DNA from: Nocardia beijingensis NBRC 16342
GTDB lineage: Bacteria > Actinomycetota > Actinomycetes > Mycobacteriales > Mycobacteriaceae
Length of the DNA: 64,000 nt
Direction: 5' to 3'
NCBI RefSeq assembly: GCF_001612785.1
Contig: NZ_BDBC01000025.1
Location: forward strand, 62,001 to 126,000
The position numbers were made by a program, and so were the translations under genes. A model generated the notes under the pieces. That model was not told the origin of the DNA. It did no database searches and was given only the letters and a program-made list of their open reading frames with translations. Below, piece after piece: positions 9,798-17,913 of the stretch (positions are counted from its first letter, which is position 1; every line of letters begins with the position of its first letter).

Positions 9798-11531
9798 TCA
9801 GCCCTCCGACGGCACCGGCTCCAGAATCTGCGGGCGCGGCTCGGGCGCGGCGATCCGCAGGGCATCTGCGGAGGCGTCGTCCGGTTGGGTCTGCGAGAGG
9901 ATCTCCGCCTCGACCCGCGCCTGATAGGTGCGGACCTCCCGGTCGATCTCGTCGTCGTCCCAGCCGAGGACCGGGGCGACCAGCCGGGCCACCTGCTCGG
10001 CGCAGTTGGCTCCGCGATGCGGATACTCGATCGAGATCCTGGTCCGGCGGGCCAGGATGTCGTCGAGATGCAGCGCGCCCTCGGCCGCCGCCGCGTAGAC
10101 CGCCTCCACCTGCAGGTAGGACGGCGCGTCCGTGATCGGCTGCAGGAGTTCGGGTTTGTCCTCGGCGAAGGCCATGACGTCGGCGATCAGCGAGCCGTAC
10201 CGGTCCAGCAGGTGCTTGATCCGGTACGGATGCACCCCGTAGCTCTCGGCCAGCTGCACCGTCTGATTGACCAGCGCGAAATAGCCGTCGGCGCCGAGCA
10301 GCGGCACCTTGGCGGTGATCGACGGCGAGACGCGAGCCGGAATGTCTTGCGCCGCTTCGTCCATCGCGTCGATGGCCATCACGCGATAGGTGGTGTACTT
10401 GCCACCCGCGATGCCGACCAGGCCGGGCGCGACCCGGGCGACGGCATGTTCGCGTGAGAGCTTGGACGTCTCGTCGCTCTCTCCCGCCAGCAGCGGGCGC
10501 AGGCCCGCGTACACGCCGTCGATGTCGTCCGGCGTGAGCGGCTGGACCAGCACCTCGTTCACCCGTTTTAGCAGGTAGTCGATATCGGCCTTGGTCGCGG
10601 CCGGATGCGCGAGGTCGAGATTCCAGTCGGTGTCGGTGGTGCCGATGATCCAGTGCGCGCCCCAGGGGATGACGAACAGCACCGAGGTCGCGGTGCGCAG
10701 GATGATCGCGGCGTCGCTCACGATGCGGTCGCGGGGCACCACGATGTGCACGCCTTTGGAAGCCCGCACATGGAACCGGCCGCGCTGATGCGACAGAGCT
10801 TGGACTTCGTCGGTCCATACCCCGGTCGCGTTGATCACCACATGTCCACGGACCTCGCCCACGCGCCCGTCCTCGGTGTCGCGCACCTTCACGCCGACCA
10901 CCCGGTCCGCCTCGCGCAGGAACCCCACCACCTGGGTGGACGTGCGGATCACCGCGCCGTAGTGCGCGGCTGTGCGCGCCACCATCATGGTGTGGCGTGC
11001 GTCGTCGACGACGGTGTCGTAGTAACTGACACCCCCGATCAGCGAATCGCGCCGCAATCCCGGCGCCAGCCGCAACGCGCCCGCCCGCGTGAGATGCCGC
11101 TGGCCCGGAACGGATTTCGCCCCACCCATGGTGTCGTACAACATCAGGCCCGCAGCCACGTACGGACGCTCCCACACCCGGTTGGTCAGCGGATACAGGA
11201 AACGCAACGGCTTGACCAGGTGCGGCGCCAGCATGGAGAGCGTGAGCTCGCGCTCGCGCAGCGCCTCGCGCACCAATCCGAACTCCAGCTGCTCGAGGTA
11301 GCGCAGCCCGCCGTGGAACATCTTCGATGATCGGCTGGATGTCCCGGACGCGAAATCGCGGGCTTCGACCAGCGCGACCTGCAAGCCCCTGGTCGCCGCG
11401 TCCAACGCGATGCCCGCCCCCACCACGCCCCCGCCGACGACGACCACATCGAAATGATCCTTGCCGAAGCGCTCCCAGGCCGCCCTGCGCTGCTCCGGCC
11501 CGAGAAGCTGCGGTTCCGGTTTCTTGGCCAT
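9798..11531 (-). CDS. glpD: Glycerol-3-phosphate dehydrogenase (FAD, quinone-linked)
   Basis: The 577-residue enzyme oxidises sn-glycerol 3-phosphate to dihydroxyacetone phosphate at the membrane, passing electrons to quinone. The N-terminal FAD motif VVVGGGVVGAGIALDAATRG (about residues 30-49), the SRSSKMFHGGLRYLEQLEFG segment and the C-terminal helical DAO_C region (from about residue 430) match GlpD. GGAGG lies ahead of the ATG. It is divergent from glpK across a 900-bp gap, and the two enzymes act in sequence in glycerol catabolism. It corresponds to glpD2 of M. tuberculosis by position. Confidence 0.95.
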   Translation of the reverse strand: MAKKPEPQLLGPEQRRAAWERFGKDHFDVVVVGGGVVGAGIALDAATRGLQVALVEARDFASGTSSRSSKMFHGGLRYLEQLEFGLVREALRERELTLSMLAPHLVKPLRFLYPLTNRVWERPYVAAGLMLYDTMGGAKSVPGQRHLTRAGALRLAPGLRRDSLIGGVSYYDTVVDDARHTMMVARTAAHYGAVIRTSTQVVGFLREADRVVGVKVRDTEDGRVGEVRGHVVINATGVWTDEVQALSHQRGRFHVRASKGVHIVVPRDRIVSDAAIILRTATSVLFVIPWGAHWIIGTTDTDWNLDLAHPAATKADIDYLLKRVNEVLVQPLTPDDIDGVYAGLRPLLAGESDETSKLSREHAVARVAPGLVGIAGGKYTTYRVMAIDAMDEAAQDIPARVSPSITAKVPLLGADGYFALVNQTVQLAESYGVHPYRIKHLLDRYGSLIADVMAFAEDKPELLQPITDAPSYLQVEAVYAAAAEGALHLDDILARRTRISIEYPHRGANCAEQVARLVAPVLGWDDDEIDREVRTYQARVEAEILSQTQPDDASADALRIAAPEPRPQILEPVPSEG

Positions 11532-12069
11532 GCTCGACTCCTCCAGCCGACGCGGATGTGTCCGATCGAGCGTTCAGCTCCAGGCTAGGCGAACAGCCGC
11601 GAATCGACCGCCCGCGCCCCGATCCGTGTCGCCCCGTCCTACTCATCGGTAACAAGTCCAACCCTAACCGAGCGACGAACCATTCCCCGGCCCAGTGAGC
11701 TACCCGACACCGCGCCCCACGCACCACCGAAGCCCATCGACCGGATATCCGCGCCCACGCCTCAGCGGTCACCGCACATCGAGTCACGGGCCGCCACCGC
11801 ACCAGACGAACCCCGTGCGACCGGATCGAGACCGAGCATTGCTCGATTCGCAGCCAAAGCAGTCCGAGCGACTTGCACGAAGTCCTCGCCGTGGAGCGAG
11901 CGGGCCGCGGACACGCAGAGCACCACCAACCCGACTCGCACCCAGCAGCCAACACGCACAGACCACCGATGCGGCCTCCCAACCCACCCATGCGCCTACA
12001 GACCACCACGGCCCTGCTCCCCACGGCCACCGCGCACGCCATGAGTCCCAGAACGGTCGAGCCGACACC
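11532..12069. other. Intergenic region between glpD and glpK, no supported gene
   Basis: No reading frame here has family motifs, a good ribosome site or balanced codon use. Around 11815-11855 a stretch resembles the flank and left arm of the palindromic repeat family described at 12070-12413 (ATCGAGACCGAGCAT followed by TTCGCAGCC), so it may be a decayed extra copy. The glpD promoter must lie near the left end, but no convincing -10 was identified. Confidence 0.5.
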
Positions 12070-12413
12070 CGACCGCGCAGCGCATGACGTCCAACGAACC
12101 AGGCACCGACGCCCCAGCTCATCCCCACCACGTTGCTGAGCGAAGCCAGACCGAGCGTGCGCCGTTCGCGGCCCGGCTCGCGTCCGAGCCGATACCGGGC
12201 CACCACAGACCGCGTGCGCTCGATACCGGCCTTCGACACCTACGCGCCCAACACACCGCAACCACGTCTTCGAGCGAAGCGAGACCGAGCATCCGCCGTT
12301 CGCGGCCCGGCTCGCGTCCGAGTGACCGCCGCGTCCGCGACGAAGTCGCCAGCGGCGGTCACTCGGACGCGAGCCACAAAGGGGCCGCGAACACGCCGCG
12401 CCGAAGGCGCGGC
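12070..12413 (+). repeat. Palindromic intergenic repeat, copy 1 (composite)
   Basis: Two partial units in tandem. Each begins with a conserved flank (GAGCGAAGCGAGACCGAGCA) followed by TTCGCGGCCCGGCTCGCGTC. The second unit continues as a long hairpin: the left arm at 12299-12332 pairs with 12352-12390, including a 24-bp perfect stem (GGCTCGCGTCCGAGTG... against its complement) and an outer 9-bp arm TTCGCGGCC separated by a bulge. A small hairpin, GCCGCGCC-GAA-GGCGCGGC, closes the element at 12395-12413, 15 bases before the glpK ATG. The same design recurs at 20.1, 22.7 and 24.2 kb. Confidence 0.85.
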
Positions 12414-12416
12414 CAA

Positions 12417-12422
12417 TAAACT
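12417..12422 (+). promoter_or_regulatory. Candidate -10 box of glpK, leaderless start
   Basis: TAAACT lies 6 bases before the glpK ATG and no Shine-Dalgarno is present, the arrangement expected of a leaderless actinobacterial transcript beginning at the ATG. The small hairpin of the upstream repeat covers the region where a -35 element would be. Confidence 0.45.
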
Positions 12423-12428
12423 CAGCCC

Positions 12429-13928
12429 ATGCGTCGCTATGTGGCCGCCATCGACCAGGGCACGACCTCCAGTCGGTGCATCGTCTTCGACCGGCAGGGG
12501 CGCGTCGTCGGCGTCGCCCAGCGGGAGCACGAGCAGATCTTCCCGCGACCGGGCTGGGTCGAGCATGATCCCGAAACGATCTGGCGCAATACCGAACTCG
12601 TTCTCGGCGAGGTCCTGGAGCGCGGCGGCCTCGGCGCCGACGACATCGCCGCGGTGGGCGTCACCAATCAGCGTGAGACGACCGTGGTGTGGGACCGCGA
12701 GACCGGCCGTCCGGTGTACAACGCGATCGTCTGGCAGGACACCCGCACCGACCGGCTGTGCGCCGAACTGGCCGGCGACGCGGGACCGTCCCGCTATCAG
12801 GACCGCACCGGCCTGCCGTTGTCCACCTATTTCGCCGGGCCGAAGCTGCGCTGGATGCTGGACAACGTGCCGGGCGTGCGGGAGCGCGCGGAGGCGGGCG
12901 AGCTGTGCTTCGGCACCGTCGACAGCTGGGTGCTGTGGAAGCTCACCGGTGAGCACATCACCGACGTCACCAATGCCTCCCGCACCATGCTGCTGGATCT
13001 GCGTTCATTGCAATGGGATTCGGCGATCTGCCGGGAGTTCGGCGTGCCCGAGTCGATGCTGCCGCGAGTGCGCAGTTCCTCGGAGGTCTACGCGCCGATC
13101 GGTTCCGGACCGCTGGCCGGGGTGCCGGTGGCAGGCATCCTCGGCGACCAGCAGGCCGCCACGTTCGGCCAGGCGTGCCTGACGCCCGGCGAGGCCAAGA
13201 ACACCTACGGCACCGGCAATTTCATGTTGCTGAATACCGGGACCACGCCGGTGTTCAGTAAGCACGGTCTACTCACGACGGTGTGTTACCGCCTGGGTGA
13301 CGCGGACGCGGTGTACGCCTTGGAGGGCTCCATCGCGGTCACCGGCTCGCTGGTGCAGTGGCTGCGCGACAATCTCGGCATCATCTCCTCCGCCGACGAG
13401 ATCGAGCCGCTGGCCCGCAGCGTCGACGACAACGGCGGCGCCTACATCGTGCCCGCCTTCTCCGGGCTGTTCGCTCCGCGCTGGCGCCCCGACGCGCGCG
13501 GCGTGATCACCGGGCTCACGCGCTTCGTCACCAAAGCGCACCTGGCACGGGCGGTGCTGGAATCCACCGCCTTCCAGACCCGCGAGGTGGTCGACGCGAT
13601 GCGCGCCGACGCCGAGTCCCAGCGACTCGGCCTGGAGCTGACCACGCTGAAGGTGGACGGCGGCATGGTCGCCAACGACCTGCTGATGCAGTTCCAATCC
13701 GACGTGCTCGACGTGCCCGTGGTGCGCCCGGTGGTCAGCGAGACCACCGCGCTGGGCGCGGCGTACGCGGCCGGGCTGGCTGTCGGCTACTGGTCGGGCA
13801 CCGACGACATCCGCGACAACTGGACCGCCGACAAGACCTGGCATCCGACCATGCCGGAGGCGGAGCGCGCGGAGCGCTTCGCCGCGTGGAACAAGGCGGT
13901 CGAGCGCACCTACGGCTGGGTGGACTGA
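12429..13928 (+). CDS. glpK: Glycerol kinase
   Basis: A 499-residue FGGY-family kinase that phosphorylates glycerol to glycerol 3-phosphate, the substrate of GlpD encoded divergently. Landmarks: N-terminal phosphate loop AAIDQGTTSSRCIVFD (residues 6-21), GWVEHDPETIWRN, the nucleotide site GILGDQQAATFG and AKNTYGTGNFMLLNTG (mid-protein), and the C-terminal ATP motif DGGMVANDLLMQFQSD. Length and motifs are those of a complete enzyme. The start lacks a ribosome site and appears leaderless. Confidence 0.96.
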   Translation: MRRYVAAIDQGTTSSRCIVFDRQGRVVGVAQREHEQIFPRPGWVEHDPETIWRNTELVLGEVLERGGLGADDIAAVGVTNQRETTVVWDRETGRPVYNAIVWQDTRTDRLCAELAGDAGPSRYQDRTGLPLSTYFAGPKLRWMLDNVPGVRERAEAGELCFGTVDSWVLWKLTGEHITDVTNASRTMLLDLRSLQWDSAICREFGVPESMLPRVRSSSEVYAPIGSGPLAGVPVAGILGDQQAATFGQACLTPGEAKNTYGTGNFMLLNTGTTPVFSKHGLLTTVCYRLGDADAVYALEGSIAVTGSLVQWLRDNLGIISSADEIEPLARSVDDNGGAYIVPAFSGLFAPRWRPDARGVITGLTRFVTKAHLARAVLESTAFQTREVVDAMRADAESQRLGLELTTLKVDGGMVANDLLMQFQSDVLDVPVVRPVVSETTALGAAYAAGLAVGYWSGTDDIRDNWTADKTWHPTMPEAERAERFAAWNKAVERTYGWVD

Positions 13929-13973
13929 CGAGCGCAGCGAGTCGGTCCACAATCGAGAGTCGCCGCCCCGGAT

Positions 13974-15152
13974 CTATTCGCCGATCGCGCGCGCCAAGCG
14001 CGCGACCGCCTCACGCAGCGTCGCCGCGTCGGAAGTGGTGAAGCACAGGCGCATAGAGTTCCGATGACCGCCCGACACCGCGAACGCCTCGCCCGGGACG
14101 TAGGCGACGCCGAGATCGATGGCGTGGGGCAACAACTGCACGGTGTCGGTCCCGTCGGTGAAATCGACCCACACGAACATGCCACCGGCGGCATCGGTGC
14201 TCACCAGCCGGTCGCCGAAGCCGGTGCGCAGCTCGTCGACCAGGACCCGCGCACGGGCACCGTAGACCTGCCGGATCTGTTCGACCTGCCCGGTCAGCCA
14301 GTCCGCGTCGGCGAGCAGATCGGCGGCGATCTGCTGGGTCAGGGCCGAACCGCACAGGTCGGCGCCCTGCTTCAGCAACTCCACGCCCCTGCACACCGCG
14401 TTCGGCGCGGTCATCCAGCCCACCCGCAAGGTCGGGGCGAGGGTCTTCGACACGCTGGACAGCCGGATCACGTTGGGTGAATACGTCGCGATCGGCTCCG
14501 GTGACGGCCGGTCGAACCACAGCTCACCGTAGGGATCGTCCTCGATCACCCAGAATCCGTACCGGCCGGCGAGCTCGGCCAGTTCCCGTCGACGCCGCGA
14601 GCTCATGGTGACACCGCGCGGGTTGTGGAAATTGCTCACCGTGTGCACCACCGCGGGCCGCTCGCCGCGGCCGAGCAGTTCGGCCAGCGCGTCGACCCGC
14701 ATCCCCTCGGCGTCCAGCGGCACCGTCACGATGCGCGATCCGGCGGCGCGGAACACCTGCAACGCGCCGACGTAGGCCGGATCCTCCACCACGACCAGCG
14801 CGCCCGGATCCAGCAGCACCTCGGCGAGCAGCGACAACGCCTGCTGCGAGCCGTGGGTGACGAACACCTCCTCGAGCGGCACCGGCCGACCCAGCCGCTG
14901 GGTCTCGCGCGTGGCGAGCACTTCACGCAGCGGGCCCCAGCCCGCCGATTCGGTGTACTGCAGTCGCGCGCGGTCCGCCAGCGCCGACTCCGCCGCCTCG
15001 GCGATCCGGTCCCTCGGCATCAATTGCTCGTCGGGCAGCCCGCCGGCCAGGCTGATGATGTCGTCGCGCGCGGCTACCTTCAGCAGGTCCCGAATCGCCG
15101 AGCTCGTCAGGCCGTCGAGACGCCGGGCCAGTGGTGGAGTGATCGCCGACAT
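13974..15152 (-). CDS. PLP-dependent aminotransferase (class I/II)
   Basis: From the ATG at 15152, preceded by a strong GGAGG, this encodes 392 residues of a fold-type I aminotransferase. Landmarks are SLAGGLPDEQLMP near the start, GSQQALSLLAEVLLDPG, NFHNPRG (cofactor Asn), IEDDPYGELWF (Asp/Tyr of the PLP site) and the Schiff-base Lys in RLSSVSKTLAPTLRVGWM. It resembles the LysN/2-aminoadipate and aromatic aminotransferase branch. The substrate is not determined by the sequence. The frame is open 13 codons upstream, but that part contains likely operators. Confidence 0.85.
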   Translation of the reverse strand: MSAITPPLARRLDGLTSSAIRDLLKVAARDDIISLAGGLPDEQLMPRDRIAEAAESALADRARLQYTESAGWGPLREVLATRETQRLGRPVPLEEVFVTHGSQQALSLLAEVLLDPGALVVVEDPAYVGALQVFRAAGSRIVTVPLDAEGMRVDALAELLGRGERPAVVHTVSNFHNPRGVTMSSRRRRELAELAGRYGFWVIEDDPYGELWFDRPSPEPIATYSPNVIRLSSVSKTLAPTLRVGWMTAPNAVCRGVELLKQGADLCGSALTQQIAADLLADADWLTGQVEQIRQVYGARARVLVDELRTGFGDRLVSTDAAGGMFVWVDFTDGTDTVQLLPHAIDLGVAYVPGEAFAVSGGHRNSMRLCFTTSDAATLREAVARLARAIGE

Positions 15153-15174
15153 GAAACCTCCAGAAGGACGCCAC

Positions 15175-15203
15175 GGTACGCGTACCCTCACTGTTTCACA
15201 GTG
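15175..15203. promoter_or_regulatory. Two palindromes upstream of the aminotransferase gene
   Basis: GGTACGCGTACC (15175-15186, perfect 12-bp palindrome) and CACTGT-TTC-ACAGTG (15189-15203, perfect 6-bp arms) stand side by side 23-51 bases ahead of the aminotransferase start. An AT-rich stretch follows to about 15240, where the promoter may lie. Paired palindromes here suggest an operator for an unlinked repressor or activator; this is inference. Confidence 0.4.
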
Positions 15204-15455
15204 GCTACCAAAATATGAAATTCAATTCTCAATATGTGAGAAACAATCATCCCGTGAGGACATCCGGCCGATCAGTCCGATGCACCTATGTGCGAGGCCC
15301 AGCCCCAGGAACATGCCACGCGTTCGCTCGGAGTGATGCGCGTCGCCCGGGAACGGTCTACGCACCGTCGCCGTCGGATCCACGGACAGATCGACGCGCG
15401 CAGCCGGAATCGCGGAGAGGACCCGGCGGCCAGGTCCCGATTCCGCGAAGCGAAC

Positions 15456-16478
15456 TCAATCGATCAGATAGATGAGGGTCCGCCCGTCCAGATTCACGGT
15501 CGTGATCACCGGGAAGTACTGGGCTTCGGTGCCATCGGGACGGTGCTCGGTGATCTCCACGTTGAAGCGGTCGGGGGTGATCTCCGCGATCCGAAGGCAA
15601 TAGGCCGTGCCCTGCGGAATGTGCTGATCAATGGTCTTCTGCAGGTCCGCGGGCGGCTCGACATTCGCGCCCGGCGCCACGAACGTGTGCGCGCGGGCGG
15701 CGCTGCGCTCGGAATAGTAGGCATGCTCGAAGCCGAGAATCGCCCGGATCCCACTGCTCGTGTCACCCGGACCGTTGCCGAAGGTGACCTTGCCCTCGGT
15801 GCGGGTCGGGCAGTTCACCGCCACGGTGCTCGGTCCGGCCGACGCGGACGTGCCGTCCTGGTCCTCGTCGCTGCCGCTGGACACGATGATGGTCACCGTC
15901 AGCGCGATCAGCACCGCGACCGCGGCGACCACACCGAGCACGATCCATCGCGGCGAGGGGCCCTTGCGCCGGGCCGGCGCCGGTGCGGTGGGCACGCGCA
16001 GCGCCAGCCGCATGGCGATCGGGTCCTCGGCCCAGGACAAGCCCGATTCGGAGGGCGCGGGAGGCTTCGGCACGCCCCCCTCGGCGGTCGGCTGATTCCA
16101 CCAGGATTCCTGCGGCTCGCCACCCGTGGGCTGCGAGCGCTCGGCTGCGGCGGGAGGCGGCTCGGGCGCGGCGGGAGGAGGTCCGGTGTAGACGGTGGAA
16201 TCCGGCGCGCGGAATTGCGACGGCAGCGCGGGTGTCGTCTCCGGCTCGCCCGCGGGGCGCCAAGTCAGTTCCGGGTGATCGGTAGGCTGCTGCGGCACCT
16301 GCCAGCGAGGGCCGGTGCCGGCCACCGTCGGCGGACCGAATTCCGAAACAGGCGGACCGAATTCCGAGACGGGCGGTCCGAACTCGGAAACCGGCGGCCC
16401 GAACTCCCCCAACGACGGACCGAATTCCGAACCGGACTGGTCGGATTCGTTCTCCCTCGCGTCACCCTCGGAGGTCAC
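15456..16478 (-). CDS. Membrane-anchored protein with Pro-rich cytosolic part and extracytoplasmic domain
   Basis: I place the start at GTG 16478, preceded by AAAGGA, giving 340 residues. The N-terminal half is disordered and Pro/Glu-rich, with a tandem EFGPPVS heptad present three to four times near residues 20-45 (a 21-bp DNA repeat at about 16335-16400). A single membrane helix (WIVLGVVAAVAVLIALTVTI, near residues 175-195) separates it from a C-terminal domain of about 130 residues with two Cys (VNCPT and AYCLR), probably outside the cell. This is the usual plan of actinobacterial single-pass envelope proteins; the function is unknown. Confidence 0.75.
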   Translation of the reverse strand: MTSEGDARENESDQSGSEFGPSLGEFGPPVSEFGPPVSEFGPPVSEFGPPTVAGTGPRWQVPQQPTDHPELTWRPAGEPETTPALPSQFRAPDSTVYTGPPPAAPEPPPAAAERSQPTGGEPQESWWNQPTAEGGVPKPPAPSESGLSWAEDPIAMRLALRVPTAPAPARRKGPSPRWIVLGVVAAVAVLIALTVTIIVSSGSDEDQDGTSASAGPSTVAVNCPTRTEGKVTFGNGPGDTSSGIRAILGFEHAYYSERSAARAHTFVAPGANVEPPADLQKTIDQHIPQGTAYCLRIAEITPDRFNVEITEHRPDGTEAQYFPVITTVNLDGRTLIYLID

Positions 16479-16504
16479 ACCCAATCCTTTCCCAGGACAC
16501 ACAA

Positions 16505-16532
16505 GTGGGGCGGCCGTGAACGACCGCCCCAC
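16505..16532 (-). terminator. Hairpin after the secreted Pro/Gln-rich gene
   Basis: GTGGGGCGG and CCGCCCCAC form a perfect 9-bp stem with a 10-base loop, 19 bases past the stop of the gene at 16551-17606. Only a short T-poor tail follows on the reverse strand, so it may be an attenuating or L-shaped actinobacterial terminator rather than a classical one. Confidence 0.5.
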
Positions 16533-16550
16533 CCGCCGAAACTGTACGTG

Positions 16551-17606
16551 TCAGTACTGGAGTGAGCCACCCCACTGGGTGGTGACACCACCCACGTCGA
16601 CGGTCTGCGGAGCGAAATCGCCCGGCTGAAGCGGAAGCTTAACCTGTGCGGCGGCATCCAGGGCAGCGGCTCCGCCCGGCTGCTCGCGGATCCAGTCCTC
16701 CACCGCGGCCTTGGCCTGGTTCAGCTGGGTGGTGTCGAACACCGTGGTGGTGTTGTTCGACGCCAGGCCCTCGCCACCGGTGTAGGTGGTCAGCTTGACG
16801 GTGTTCTTGTCGACGAACTCCACCGAGACGCCCGCTTCACCGGAACCGGTCGGCGTGCGGTAGCCGATGGTGCCGACGTAACCGGCCTCGTTGCTGAAGT
16901 GGTGGGTGTTGGCCACGTGGCCCGGCAGGATCGCGCCGCCGTCGATGTTGGCGCCGATCTCCGCGTGCGGGCCGGTCATCTCCACGACCGGCGCGGCCGG
17001 AGCCGACTCCAGCCGCGGCGCCTGCCAGCGCGGCTGCGCCTGCGGCTGCACCAGCGTGGAGCTCTCCGGCTGCCGCGCCTGGGCGTTGTCGTTCTGCGCG
17101 CCCTGCTGCGGAGCGGCCTGCTGTCCTGGCTGCGGCGTGGCCTGCTGCCCGGACTGCTGACCCGGCTGCGGCGCCGCCTGATCCGGCACGACCGCGGGCA
17201 GCGGCTCGCCCGGCTTCTGCTGACCGGGGACCGGCAGCGGCGCGACCCGCGGCGGGGTCACACCCGGCTGGGTCGGCTTGGCCAGCTTCGGATCCTTCTG
17301 TTCCGGCGCGGCGTGGTCCGACTCCGGGGTGGTGACGCCCGGCTGGCTCGGCGTCGGCTTGCTCTCCGGCTTCTGCGCATCCGGCTTGGATTCCGGCTTG
17401 TTCGGCTCCGCCTGGGTGGTCTCCGGAGTGCTCGGCGACTCGTTCACGCCCGGCTGCGCCGGAGCGGGTGTCGCCGGAGTGGCCGGATCGTTGGGAGCCG
17501 CCCCCGCCGGCGCAGCGAAGAGAGTGGCCACGGCAGCCGCTGTGGCCAGTGGCAACGAGGTGCTCGCCATCGCTCGCTGCGCCCGACTCGGCTTACGATG
17601 TTTCAC
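16551..17606 (-). CDS. Secreted Pro/Gln-rich protein of unknown function
   Basis: From GTG 17606 (with GGGAAGGGAA upstream) this encodes 351 residues. A basic start and a hydrophobic segment (LPLATAAAVATLFAAPAGA) form a Sec signal peptide with a likely cut after AGA. Residues about 35-205 are low complexity with repeated TQPGV/SQPGV and PGQQ motifs, a wall-spanning type of linker. The C-terminal 140 residues form a folded domain (AEIGANIDGGAILPGHVANTHHF...). It lies ahead of the membrane protein gene on the same strand. I do not recognise the C-terminal domain. Confidence 0.75.
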   Translation of the reverse strand: MKHRKPSRAQRAMASTSLPLATAAAVATLFAAPAGAAPNDPATPATPAPAQPGVNESPSTPETTQAEPNKPESKPDAQKPESKPTPSQPGVTTPESDHAAPEQKDPKLAKPTQPGVTPPRVAPLPVPGQQKPGEPLPAVVPDQAAPQPGQQSGQQATPQPGQQAAPQQGAQNDNAQARQPESSTLVQPQAQPRWQAPRLESAPAAPVVEMTGPHAEIGANIDGGAILPGHVANTHHFSNEAGYVGTIGYRTPTGSGEAGVSVEFVDKNTVKLTTYTGGEGLASNNTTTVFDTTQLNQAKAAVEDWIREQPGGAAALDAAAQVKLPLQPGDFAPQTVDVGGVTTQWGGSLQY

Positions 17607-17913
17607 TTTTCGCAATTCCCTTCCCGGGTGCGACCGGACCGGCCGCATGCAGTTGTCCCTGGGTGAGACGCCTGATCGTCGAACGACCCTGGCCGTTCGC
17701 ACGTGCCGATCTGGAAAGAACCCATCCCCCCACACCGAACTCCGCGACCGTCCAGCCGATCGCATCTCTGCCGAGAGTGAACCACATGTGCGCACGATGG
17801 GCAACGCAGCGAATAGCCAAGGGTGGCAAGAGCGCCCGCCTCCCGCGTGCGCACCGACTTCACCGGGCCCGATGTCCGGGATCGGACACGGCACCTGGTG
17901 CGCCGAACCGGGT
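17607..17913. other. Gap upstream of the secreted Pro/Gln-rich gene
   Basis: This 307-bp stretch lies between the end of the lpdA-like gene and the secreted protein start, both on the reverse strand. The reading frame of the secreted gene stays open through it, but there is no start with a ribosome site and the composition of the translation is not protein-like. I see no repeat or RNA here; it should contain the promoter of the secreted gene. Confidence 0.4.

Noticed and set aside
9730..12261. 843-codon reverse frame covering glpD and the glpD-glpK gap
   Set aside because: Wrong frame relative to glpD; the extension over the gap encodes no recognisable protein and contains the palindromic repeat.
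16335..16400. CRISPR-like regular repeat
   Set aside because: It is a 21-bp in-frame tandem repeat encoding EFGPPVS, without spacers.
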